22,632 bases of DNA from Euryarchaeota archaeon UBA125 (GTDB lineage Archaea > Thermoplasmatota > Poseidoniia > Poseidoniales > Thalassarchaeaceae). The notes under the pieces are model-generated. The model saw nothing but the letters and a program-made list of their open reading frames with translations. It did no database searches and was not told the DNA's origin. The position numbers and the translations under genes are program-made. The stretch is from NCBI GenBank assembly GCA_002502625.1, contig DAPV01000059.1, positions 1-22,632 on the forward strand, written 5' to 3'. Positions 6,850 through 15,875 of the stretch are shown in pieces; positions within the stretch are counted from its first letter, which is position 1, and each line of letters starts with the position of its first letter.

Positions 6850-9654
6850 ATGAGTAAGGGATATCGACAAGCACCTGGAAAGGGAGAAAAAAAACGCACT
6901 GATGGGAAAAGAATCGCAGGAAAACAGCATTTTGGGGTACCAGGAAGTGGAGGATCAAATCCATTTAGTAATCTACAAGACATCGATAGAATTCCTGCTA
7001 GCCAAGGTGGACAACTAAAACAACCAAGAGGACCGCATGTCCATGACCCCCATATTACAGGTCAAACCATAGGAAAGCCAACTCCGTTGGTTGATTCAAG
7101 ATGGAAAGTAACTGGACAGGCAGAATATGGAGATGACATCAGATTACCAAATGAATTGTTTGGCAAAATTTTGAGATCTCCTCATCATTATGCTAGAATA
7201 ATATCCATCGATACCTCAGCAGCAGAATCACTTCCGGGAGTAAAGGCTGTAGCAACTGGAATGGATTCAGTGAATCGTTTCGGTGTACTTCCCGTAACTA
7301 AAGATGAACATGCTATGGCACAGGAGAAAGTTCGACATGTAGGGGATTTAGTAGCATGTGTTGCTGCAGATTCAGAAGAAGCTGCGATTGAGGCATTATC
7401 TCTAATTAAGGTAGAATATGAAGTCTTAGAAGCCATTCACGATATGGAAGATGGGCTGTTAGACAGTAAGGATCCTATCCACGATCGTGGTAAATATCAC
7501 ATCGGGGATTCAAATGTCCAAAAACGTGTTTTCCAACAGTTCGGTCATACTGATGCAATGAGAAAGGCAAAATTCCAATCAAAGTCTGATTGGTCATTCG
7601 CTGGATTACACCATGGGTTTACTGAACCACATGCAGTAGTTGCTCATTGGGATCCTAATGGAAGATTGCAATTATACACTCCTCAACAAGTCCCTCATTA
7701 CGTCCATCGAGCACTATCTTCGGTCCTAGATATCCCAATGCATCAGATTAACGTAATCAGAACTTTTGTTGGAGGAGGGTTTGGCGGGAAATCAGACCCA
7801 TTTCCTCATGAAATGTGCGCCGCGATATTATCTCGAAAAAGTGGACGACCTGTCAGAATTAATTTTGATAGAGAAGAAGTCTATTGGATAAATCGAGGTA
7901 GACACCCAAGTCGTATTCAAATGGAAGTATTTGCAGATGAAGAGGGTAGAATCGCAGGAATAGAAACTGATGCACTCATCGACGGTGGTGGTTTCGCATC
8001 ATTTGGTCACGTTACAACTTACTACAACGGAGTCCTCCATACTTCTCCTTACGAAATAGGGGGTTTCCACTACACTGGAGCAAGAGTTTGGACAAATAAG
8101 CCTGCAAGCGGAGCGATGAGAGGACATGGAGCAGTTAATTCTCGATGTGCTGTCGAAGTTGCAATCGACGAAGTATGTGAAGAGATGGGTGTAGATCCTA
8201 TGACATTTCGTCTAGCGAATCTTCTCCCACCACATAGTAGAACAATTACAGGATTCAGAATAACAAGCACTGGAATGAGAGAATGTTTAGATGAAGTGAG
8301 GAAACAATCAGGTTGGGACGATAAATTCCGAAAATTACCTTTTGGACGTGGAATAGGAGTAGGTTGTGGATTCTTTATCTCTGGATCAGGACTTCCAATT
8401 CATTGGGACCCAGAAAATTTCCCACACGCTGCAGTTCACTTACAATGTGATATGGATGGAGGGGTAACAGTACATACTGGAGCCGCAGACATTGGACAAG
8501 GTAGTGATACAGCGGTAGCACAAGCAGTCTCCGAAGTGTTGGCTCTACCTCTAGATATGATTAGGATTAGAAGCAAAGAGAGTGATACTGCCCCTGTAGA
8601 CTTAGGATCATATTCTTCACGTGTTACTTTCATGAACTGTAATGCTGCAATTAGAGCGGCCATTGAAATGAGAGAAAAGGTATTGAAAGCAGCTTGGGAA
8701 ATTACCGGATACCATCCAGATTCATTGGTTTTAGGAGATCGAAGAATATACTACAAAAGAGATCCAGCTATTGGAATTTCGTGGTTAGAAGCAGTACACA
8801 AAGCCCAGGCAGATACTGGATCTCTGATCTCTTCAGGTGCCTATCGAACTCCTCCAATGGGAGGCGTCCATAAGGGGGCAGCAGCAGGTTTAGCACCAGC
8901 ATATTCATTCTCTGCATATGTTGCAGAAGTCGAAGTAGATCCGGAAACAGGATTTGTTAGAATAATCAAGGCATGGGCTGCTCATGATTGTGGAAAGGCA
9001 CTCAACCCTCTTGCCGTTGAAGGGCAAATCATTGGGTCTTGCCACATGGGCATGGGACAAGTTCTTTCAGAAGAAATGAGATATGGACGGACTGGCCATT
9101 TACTAAATCCTGACTTATTAGATTACAAGATTATGAGCGTACATGAAATGCCTGAAGTTGTACCAATTATTGTCGAATCAAATGATCCTGAAGGGCCATT
9201 CGGAGCTAAAGAAGCAGGAGAAGGACCCTTACTACCAATCTTACCTGCAGTAGTTAACGCAATTTACGACGCTATTGGAGTACGGATCAATGAACTACCA
9301 GTGTCCCCTGATAGACTTCATTCAAGAATCGAGAAAAAGTGTAGGAAGATGAAAATAGATGACCCTATGGATTTGCCAAACCCAATATTCGAACCAAAGC
9401 CCCTTCAAGAAAAGTTATCCAAACGTGCAGATGAACATACAGAGAGAGATCTCCAAAGAGATTTACTCAAAGATCGTAGTGCATATGTAAACGGAGTTCT
9501 TTTCGGATTCGATCCAGACCTTCCTTTAAGTGAACAATCGGAAGGATGGAGAGAATCAGTTACTCCAACTCCTGAAGATTTAGCAGATGATTCGAAGAGA
9601 GCCGCAAGAGCATGGAATCATGTTGAACGAAGACATAGAGGTGAAAATGCATGA
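6850..9654 (+). CDS. Molybdenum hydroxylase large (Mo-binding) subunit, 4-hydroxybenzoyl-CoA reductase-like
   Basis: Catalytic molybdopterin subunit, 934 residues from the chosen start. After a Gly/Lys-rich leader of about 70 residues, the aldehyde oxidase/xanthine dehydrogenase a/b hammerhead domain begins around 76 (LVDSRWKVTGQAEYGDD). Molybdopterin-binding motifs follow: GGGFGGKSDPFPHE (308-321), GAMRGHG (421-427) and DIGQGSDT with Gln550. The last is GAKEAGEG, in which Glu788 matches the catalytic glutamate of the family. GGKSDPF and GAKEAGEGPLLP resemble HBCR-type more than CO dehydrogenase sequences; the CO dehydrogenase active-site Cys loop was not recognised. The chain is longer than the family norm (about 770) because of the N-terminal leader and a charged C-terminal extension of about 100 residues. 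It overlaps the FAD-subunit gene by 4 nt (ATGA), implying translational coupling. The physiological substrate and direction (oxidative hydroxylation or reductive dehydroxylation) cannot be settled from sequence. Confidence 0.92.
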   Translation: MSKGYRQAPGKGEKKRTDGKRIAGKQHFGVPGSGGSNPFSNLQDIDRIPASQGGQLKQPRGPHVHDPHITGQTIGKPTPLVDSRWKVTGQAEYGDDIRLPNELFGKILRSPHHYARIISIDTSAAESLPGVKAVATGMDSVNRFGVLPVTKDEHAMAQEKVRHVGDLVACVAADSEEAAIEALSLIKVEYEVLEAIHDMEDGLLDSKDPIHDRGKYHIGDSNVQKRVFQQFGHTDAMRKAKFQSKSDWSFAGLHHGFTEPHAVVAHWDPNGRLQLYTPQQVPHYVHRALSSVLDIPMHQINVIRTFVGGGFGGKSDPFPHEMCAAILSRKSGRPVRINFDREEVYWINRGRHPSRIQMEVFADEEGRIAGIETDALIDGGGFASFGHVTTYYNGVLHTSPYEIGGFHYTGARVWTNKPASGAMRGHGAVNSRCAVEVAIDEVCEEMGVDPMTFRLANLLPPHSRTITGFRITSTGMRECLDEVRKQSGWDDKFRKLPFGRGIGVGCGFFISGSGLPIHWDPENFPHAAVHLQCDMDGGVTVHTGAADIGQGSDTAVAQAVSEVLALPLDMIRIRSKESDTAPVDLGSYSSRVTFMNCNAAIRAAIEMREKVLKAAWEITGYHPDSLVLGDRRIYYKRDPAIGISWLEAVHKAQADTGSLISSGAYRTPPMGGVHKGAAAGLAPAYSFSAYVAEVEVDPETGFVRIIKAWAAHDCGKALNPLAVEGQIIGSCHMGMGQVLSEEMRYGRTGHLLNPDLLDYKIMSVHEMPEVVPIIVESNDPEGPFGAKEAGEGPLLPILPAVVNAIYDAIGVRINELPVSPDRLHSRIEKKCRKMKIDDPMDLPNPIFEPKPLQEKLSKRADEHTERDLQRDLLKDRSAYVNGVLFGFDPDLPLSEQSEGWRESVTPTPEDLADDSKRAARAWNHVERRHRGENA

Positions 9655-10628
9655 AGACACCTCCATTCAAATTTCATCGACCAAAATCCATAGAAGAAGC
9701 AGTTTCTATTGCATCTGAACTCAAAAATAGTGGTGATTCATTTGACTGGATATCTGGTGGAACTGATTTATTACCCAATTACAAATGGCATATTAATACT
9801 AAGAAACATGTAATTTCCTTAGCAAATATTGACGAAATGAAAACTCACGAATCATATCACATCGGCGCAATGGTTAGTCTTCATGAATTAGAACATGGCC
9901 CAACCCATCCATTAATTCGAAAGGCGGCAGGAACTATTGCTAGCACCCTAATACGAAGATCAGGTACCGTAGGAGGAAACTTATGTCTCGATACTAGATG
10001 CTTCTGGTTCAATCAAACAGAAGATTGGAGAAGATCTATTGATTGGTGCCATAAATGTGATTGTGATACCAATGCAGACTGTAGAGTAATTCCAAACCAA
10101 AATACTCTCTGTGTAGCGACATATCAAGGAGATCTAGCCCCTTGTATGATGGTATTAGGTGCCAAAATCCATCTTGCTGGCCCAGAAGGACAGAGATCGC
10201 TGAAATTAGATGAATTCTATGCATTGGACGGAATGAAAAGAAATGTTCTAGAATTAGGTGAATTTGTCACTCACATCACTCTTCCAATTGAATCTGATGA
10301 ATTAGAAGGAGATTACCAGAAACTTCGACTTAGGGAATCATGGGATTTTCCTGAAGCAGGAGTTGCAGCCTCATGGAAAAGAAATGATAGAGGTATAGAA
10401 CAACTCTACGTTGCTACAACAGCATGTGAATCGATTCCTCGCCTTCACATGGAAGAAACATCTGTTGCATTGAATGAATGGAATGGAAAAGAAAGTGCTA
10501 AGAAACTAGCTGAGAATATCAGAAAAACAGTAAAACCTGTCAATAATACATACTTCCCTCCAGCATATAGGAGAAAAATGCTCAGAGTTTTGACAAAAAG
10601 AGCATTAGCCGGATCATGGAGTGATTAA
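9651..10628 (+). CDS. Molybdenum hydroxylase FAD subunit with Cys-rich [4Fe-4S] insertion (HcrB-like)
   Basis: FAD-binding medium subunit, 325 residues, close to the HcrB length of about 324. The PCMH-type FAD domain shows ISGGTDLLP (35-42) and SGTVGGNLCLDTRC (104-117). Directly after GGN comes an insertion of about 45 residues absent from xanthine and CO dehydrogenase FAD subunits. Here it holds Cys112, 117, 133, 136, 138, 144 and 154, with Cys165 just after. The spacing C117-x15-C133-x10-C144-x9-C154 resembles the four ligands of the extra [4Fe-4S] cluster in Thauera 4-hydroxybenzoyl-CoA reductase (family knowledge, from memory). The C-terminal CO_deh_flav_C domain starts near 215 (DYQKLRLRESWDFPEAGVA). 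The gene overlaps the large subunit by ATGA, with GAGGTGA at 9638-9644 as ribosome site. This insertion is the best evidence that the operon encodes an HBCR-like enzyme. Confidence 0.92.
   Translation: MKTPPFKFHRPKSIEEAVSIASELKNSGDSFDWISGGTDLLPNYKWHINTKKHVISLANIDEMKTHESYHIGAMVSLHELEHGPTHPLIRKAAGTIASTLIRRSGTVGGNLCLDTRCFWFNQTEDWRRSIDWCHKCDCDTNADCRVIPNQNTLCVATYQGDLAPCMMVLGAKIHLAGPEGQRSLKLDEFYALDGMKRNVLELGEFVTHITLPIESDELEGDYQKLRLRESWDFPEAGVAASWKRNDRGIEQLYVATTACESIPRLHMEETSVALNEWNGKESAKKLAENIRKTVKPVNNTYFPPAYRRKMLRVLTKRALAGSWSD
10618..10625 (+). promoter_or_regulatory. Ribosome binding site for the PGF-CTERM-like secreted protein
   Basis: GGAGTGAT lies 5 nt before ATG 10631 and inside the last codons of the FAD subunit, so this gene is probably translated from the same mRNA as the molybdenum hydroxylase. 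Confidence 0.6.
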
Positions 10629-10630
10629 AA

Positions 10631-11602
10631 ATGAAAAAATTACTTCCTTATTTGGTCATATTTTCTGTGTGTCTCACAATGATGCCTATGACTACTCAAA
10701 GTCAAGCAGTAGGGGGTTGGGAATTCGAATTCGTTGAAGAAGACGAATATATCTACAATATCGCTAATTCAGATGATACAAAAATTGTAGTTGAATTTGA
10801 AATTACTAACTCATATCTAGTTGAAATTGAAATAGAAATAACTGTCGAAGGTCCTTTCAATGGTGAACTTCTAGGTGAGGATCCACTAATTATTTCAGTT
10901 GGAGCAGGCACCACAAAAACAGATGATTTCAAAATAGGAAATATCGATCTTTTTCAGATTAATTCGCCCGGAGGATCTGAAGATGAATTTAGGGCATTAG
11001 CTACTCTGAAATCGATTGGTGGAATCGATGTTTCAATGGCAAATGACTGGAAAGATGATACAGGTACTGCAAAGATGCCAAGAATTTATGATTTGAGAAT
11101 CGGAGATACAACACAGAATCTTGAATTCAACCCAGATATTGAGACCTCGTTTTCTATGGAAATTACAAACCATGGGAACCTTGATGATCAAATAGGTAAC
11201 GCAGAAGTTTCGGATGATTGCTCATTGATGACTGTCAAAATAGGCGAAGATTCAGAACTTACAAAAATCATGAAGCCTCAAATTGCATCAACATCTGGTT
11301 CAGCGACAATAAAAATCGACATAGAAATTTCAGCAGCACATCCATCAAGAAATTGCGATGTTGATTTACGGATTTCTTCAGGAGGGTCAGGCGAAGGAGA
11401 TGCAATTGTTTGGACTGAAGCTTCATTCAGAATAACAGTAAAAGAAGGTGAAGCACCCTCTCCAAAAAATGATGATGAGGATGATGCTGGTACTGGACCG
11501 ATAAATGAACCAATTGTTACAGAACAGAATTTACCTTCCCCAGGATTTCCGATAATTTTTGCTTCGTTATTTCTTGCTCTTATTGTATACAGAAGAGAAT
11601 AA
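10631..11602 (+). CDS. Secreted surface protein with signal peptide and PGF-CTERM-like C-terminal anchor
   Basis: No enzyme family is recognised. The 323 residues begin with a Sec signal peptide: KK, a hydrophobic core and a probable cleavage after SQA near residue 26. The mature part is acidic and rich in Ile, Glu and beta-strand-like segments. The segments around 35-70 and 150-240 look like paired beta-sandwich (CARDB/NEW3-like) repeats, for example EFEITNSYLVEIEIEITVEG and SFSMEITNHGNLDDQ. A low-complexity acidic linker (KNDDEDDAGTG) precedes LPSPGF (301-306), a short hydrophobic helix and a basic YRRE end. That order (PGF, helix, Arg cluster) is the layout of archaeosortase-processed PGF-CTERM proteins. 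It starts 2 nt after the FAD subunit stop, but it may simply share the transcript. The role is unknown, probably cell-surface. Confidence 0.7.
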   Translation: MKKLLPYLVIFSVCLTMMPMTTQSQAVGGWEFEFVEEDEYIYNIANSDDTKIVVEFEITNSYLVEIEIEITVEGPFNGELLGEDPLIISVGAGTTKTDDFKIGNIDLFQINSPGGSEDEFRALATLKSIGGIDVSMANDWKDDTGTAKMPRIYDLRIGDTTQNLEFNPDIETSFSMEITNHGNLDDQIGNAEVSDDCSLMTVKIGEDSELTKIMKPQIASTSGSATIKIDIEISAAHPSRNCDVDLRISSGGSGEGDAIVWTEASFRITVKEGEAPSPKNDDEDDAGTGPINEPIVTEQNLPSPGFPIIFASLFLALIVYRRE

Positions 11603-11658
11603 AGAAAAAATGCCTTATTTTAGACCAGTCATTTGATTTTACTAGAATCGGTATTGGA

Positions 11659-11671
11659 CAACATATATGCG
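11659..11671 (+). promoter_or_regulatory. Possible promoter in the gap before the DUF4350-MoxR-DUF58 module
   Basis: The gap between the PGF-CTERM-like gene and the module (11603-11730) contains T-rich stretches (11616-11640) that could end the upstream transcript, and CAACATATATGCG as a TATA-like element. A start site about 25 nt further on would give a leader of roughly 40 nt before ATG 11731. The evidence is weak. Confidence 0.25.
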
Positions 11672-11729
11672 TGTCATAGGTTTGGAAGAAGCAGGCGTAC
11701 CTAGAAAGACGCCCAATGACAGTGATTGA
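11667..11729 (+). CDS. Possible 20-codon leader peptide upstream of the DUF4350-like gene
   Basis: ATG at 11667 opens a 20-codon frame (MRVIGLEEAGVPRKTPNDSD) that ends at TGA 11727-11729, one nucleotide before ATG 11731 of the next gene. The close stop-start spacing would allow translational coupling. It may be a chance frame: it has no clear ribosome site and overlaps the TATA-like element. Confidence 0.2.
   Translation: MRVIGLEEAGVPRKTPNDSD
11721..11726 (+). promoter_or_regulatory. Ribosome binding site favouring ATG 11731
   Basis: AGTGAT stands 4 nt upstream of ATG 11731, with the same spacing pattern as the GGTGAT/AGTGAT sites before the large subunit and the PGF-CTERM-like gene. ATG 11716 has no comparable site. 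Confidence 0.45.
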
Positions 11730-11730
11730 A

Positions 11731-13338
11731 ATGGCAGTTGGAGATGAAGGAAGTCGCTTCAACACAGTTGTTGCTATAGCCCTTATCACGACATTGCTCA
11801 TGGTATTGTTACTTCCAATGGCTTTTGCTGCAGGAAAGGAAACCTCCTACAGTGCATATGAAGATTCATCTGATGCATCTCAATTATCTGACGTGAGAAC
11901 GACCTTAGGACCTAGAGGTGCACAGATAGGAGATGATGTTGAAAGTCAAGGATATAACATTGCCAACACAATTTCTACTCCTATGTTAGTAAATGATTGG
12001 AAAAAACCTCATCTTACAATGCTTCTAATTGTTGGACCTGAAAAGCCAATTGATGAAACAGAAGCACAAGCGATTTATGACTTTGTAACAAAGGAAGGAG
12101 GGAAAGTAGTTGTCGCAGCAGATAATTCAAATGCGAATACACTTGCAGGAATGTTTGGATTAACCTACTACGATGCCCCACTATATGACAGTCAACAAAC
12201 ATACGGAATAATCAATGAAGATGGTGATGAATTCATGCATCCTACAAATGTATGGGGATTACATAGCATCAACAAGGATGATTCTGAGATGCAAGATAGT
12301 GAGAAAAGCACTGGGTGTTCGGATCAAATGATTGAGAATAAAATTCTAGATTCCTGTCGAATGCCAATGATGTTTCGTCAACCAACTGGAATAAAAGTAG
12401 GTGCACTTGAAACTGATGATCCGGAATCTTCTGACTATATTGAGCGTGACATCAATGTTCTTTCTTATGCCTCCAAAGCAGCCTTTATCGATATTGCCAG
12501 AGATGGAAAAGAAGGAACTCTTGAAAATGATGCTCCAGGTGACATTGCATTAACAGTAAGGATTGATTATCCAGGAATTGTAACATCAGACCTGCTTCGC
12601 GGAGCTGCAGGAGATTCAGATTCTGGAATAGGAGATTTGACTGTAACAGGAAGTATTGTTTTTGTTGCAGATGATGAAGTATTTGCCAATCAATATTGGA
12701 CACTATCAAGAGCTATGGAAGCCGGTCTTTCAGACGAGTGTACTGGCGCTACATGCTGGCAGAATGAGTTGACTGGAGGAGATTTCTGGCAAGGAAATCA
12801 TGCTTACTTTCATGCATTAATCTGGGACATGATGGAATTAGATAACAACGATCTGGCAAATACGATAAAAAATCAAAGAGACAATTTCAATATTGTTTTT
12901 GATGAAAGTAGACATGTAACAGGAGTCGCATCCCAACCATTTATCGAGACAATCAGTACTATTGTTTTACTTACTTCAGATGATTTCTTGAAATGGTTGA
13001 TCATCCTAAATCTTGGATTACTATTACTTGTTTCTATCATGGTAGTACCAGAGAAGGCTAATTGGAGACATGTGTTTGACCTTACTAGATTTAGAGAAAG
13101 ACCTACTAAACTTGATGCAACTCAATATCGTCAACGTGTACAAAAAGCTCTTTTCTCTAAAGTAAGAGTATTTTACGACCTAACACGTGATCAAATGGCT
13201 CTCAAATCTCCAGCAGAGGTTCAACAGATGATTGGAGACCCTAGATTAGTGGAACTGGCTTACAGTACCACACGAACATATTCCCCCCAAGAACTTCGTG
13301 AGTTACTCACGAGTATTCGCAGATGGGGGAAGAAGTGA
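11731..13338 (+). CDS. DUF4350-like membrane protein of a MoxR/DUF58 module
   Basis: Membrane-anchored protein, 535 residues from the chosen start. A transmembrane segment at about 12-34 (VVAIALITTLLMVLLLPMAF) leads to an extracytoplasmic domain that starts YSAYEDSSDASQLSDVRTTL. It continues with LLIVGPEKPIDETEAQAIYDFVTKEGGKVVVA, which fits DUF4350: a Rossmann-like glutamine-amidotransferase-related fold whose core line reads 'lllvgP..pl...e...l..fv..GG.vvva'. A second transmembrane segment at about 419-440 is followed by a cytoplasmic tail of 95 residues rich in Arg/Lys. ATG 11731 is preferred because AGTGAT lies 4 nt upstream; ATG 11716 in the same frame is the alternative. It is the first gene of a module with MoxR, DUF58 and a six-TM protein. 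A role in sensing or assembling envelope proteins is inference. Confidence 0.75.
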   Translation: MAVGDEGSRFNTVVAIALITTLLMVLLLPMAFAAGKETSYSAYEDSSDASQLSDVRTTLGPRGAQIGDDVESQGYNIANTISTPMLVNDWKKPHLTMLLIVGPEKPIDETEAQAIYDFVTKEGGKVVVAADNSNANTLAGMFGLTYYDAPLYDSQQTYGIINEDGDEFMHPTNVWGLHSINKDDSEMQDSEKSTGCSDQMIENKILDSCRMPMMFRQPTGIKVGALETDDPESSDYIERDINVLSYASKAAFIDIARDGKEGTLENDAPGDIALTVRIDYPGIVTSDLLRGAAGDSDSGIGDLTVTGSIVFVADDEVFANQYWTLSRAMEAGLSDECTGATCWQNELTGGDFWQGNHAYFHALIWDMMELDNNDLANTIKNQRDNFNIVFDESRHVTGVASQPFIETISTIVLLTSDDFLKWLIILNLGLLLLVSIMVVPEKANWRHVFDLTRFRERPTKLDATQYRQRVQKALFSKVRVFYDLTRDQMALKSPAEVQQMIGDPRLVELAYSTTRTYSPQELRELLTSIRRWGKK

Positions 13339-13364
13339 AAACCAAAAAGGATAGTGAAAGATAC

Positions 13365-14510
<1,146 letters not shown>

Positions 14511-14546
14511 TTTCTTGCTCGGAGTAATTTTGAGAGGGGTATTCTC

Positions 14547-15863
14547 ATGGCATGGAGTAGAAAGTCTGCGATGTTTGCGTCGTTAGCAGCTGCTCTATAC
14601 TTGTTAGGATTAGTATTGAGAAATCAACAATTAGTGACTGTTGCAGTGGTTTTCTTATCATTCCTAACGTATGCTGCTTTCAGGACATCTCATGCAGATG
14701 TATCAGCATCGGGAAGAAGATTAGACGATCAAGAATTTGACGAGGGTGCTGAATTTAGAAATCTAAATGCGATGAGACAACTTTCTCAAGCACGTGTTTT
14801 CGAAGACAGCGATATTGATGTAACTCTTCGAATTCAGAATCTTTCAAACTTATCAAGAATCTTAGAAGTAAGAGATAGCGTACCAGAAGTTATGAGAGTA
14901 AAGAAAGGTGCAAATTATGCATTGATGGAACTTGGTGGTAGAAGAGAAACTGAACTCAAGTATTCTCTTGAATGTCCTCTAAGAGGATTTTACACAATCG
15001 GTCCTGTAGCTGTTCGAGTCCAGGATACTTTTGGCCTATTCCATAGAGAAAAAGAAATCCATCTTTATGATGACTTTCTTGTGTTCCCTAAAATGGAAGA
15101 TGTCAAAGATGCATTTGTTAAGAGTAAAGTTCCAAAAATCTTCACTGGTGCAGTAAATATTCGACAACCTGGAGAAGGTTCTAACTTCTACAATCTTCGA
15201 GAATACGTACCAGGAGATCCAATGAGAAAGGTGAATTGGAAAGCTTTTGCACGTTCAGGAAAAATGATGGTTAATGATTTTGAAAGAGATGCTGTAAGCG
15301 ATATTATCTTAATCATAGATAGTAGAAATGTTTCGGAAACCGGTCCTGTAAGCAGAAACTCTCTGGTGTACAGTACTAGAGCAGCTGCTAGTTTAGCACA
15401 ATACTTCCTTTCACGAAGAGATTCTGTAGGACTAGTAATTTATGGCGATGAGATTGTCAGTGTTGACAGAGATACCGGTAAAAAGCAACTATACATCCTT
15501 CTCACAAAACTAGCTGGAGCAATGGCCAGAGGAAATACTCCACTAAAGGTAGTCACGAATCGAATAATGCCCCACATTAACAAGGGTAGTCCAATCATTA
15601 TTCTCAGTCCATTAGAAGATGACCCTACAGTTGTAGATGCTGTCAGAGATTTCCGTGCGAGAGATTTCGATGTAACTCTTCTTTCCCCTAGTAGTCTTGA
15701 ATTCGAATTTGATGCAAGGCGTCTTGATAGAACTGGATATGAAGTTCTCAAAACTGAACGAGATATTTTGATTAGTGAATTAAGAGGTCTTGGAGCCAAT
15801 GTAATGGATTGGGAACCAGATATGCTGCTATCTACCGCATTAGCTGGAGCCAGAGGATTCTAA
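14547..15863 (+). CDS. DUF58 domain protein (MoxR partner, VWA-like)
   Basis: Membrane-anchored partner of MoxR, 438 residues. Two hydrophobic helices (about 8-24 and 28-46) are followed by a beta-rich segment and then the DUF58 signature at about 207-247: QPGEGSNFYNLREYVPGDP, then RKVNWKAFARSGKMMVNDFE. The C-terminal half (from about 250, IILIIDSRN) looks like a von Willebrand A-type fold. The Asp-Ser-Arg after the hydrophobic strand occupies the place of the MIDAS motif but lacks the full DxSxS, as is common in DUF58. GAGGGG at 14534-14539 is the ribosome site, 7 nt before ATG 14547. It lies between MoxR and a six-TM protein; such pairs are known widely as MoxR-DUF58 operons, but the client protein is unknown. 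Confidence 0.92.
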   Translation: MAWSRKSAMFASLAAALYLLGLVLRNQQLVTVAVVFLSFLTYAAFRTSHADVSASGRRLDDQEFDEGAEFRNLNAMRQLSQARVFEDSDIDVTLRIQNLSNLSRILEVRDSVPEVMRVKKGANYALMELGGRRETELKYSLECPLRGFYTIGPVAVRVQDTFGLFHREKEIHLYDDFLVFPKMEDVKDAFVKSKVPKIFTGAVNIRQPGEGSNFYNLREYVPGDPMRKVNWKAFARSGKMMVNDFERDAVSDIILIIDSRNVSETGPVSRNSLVYSTRAAASLAQYFLSRRDSVGLVIYGDEIVSVDRDTGKKQLYILLTKLAGAMARGNTPLKVVTNRIMPHINKGSPIIILSPLEDDPTVVDAVRDFRARDFDVTLLSPSSLEFEFDARRLDRTGYEVLKTERDILISELRGLGANVMDWEPDMLLSTALAGARGF

Positions 15864-15868
15864 GGAGG
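15862..15868 (+). promoter_or_regulatory. Strong ribosome binding site for the six-TM protein
   Basis: AAGGAGG overlaps the stop of the DUF58 gene (TAA 15861-15863) and lies 7 nt before ATG 15876, fixing this start and supporting a shared transcript. Confidence 0.7.
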
Positions 15869-15875
15869 AAGAAAC

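Noticed and set aside
6246..10628. Assignment as aerobic CO dehydrogenase (CoxSLM)
   Set aside because: No CO dehydrogenase active-site Cys loop was recognised in the large subunit, and the FAD subunit has an HcrB-type Cys insertion.
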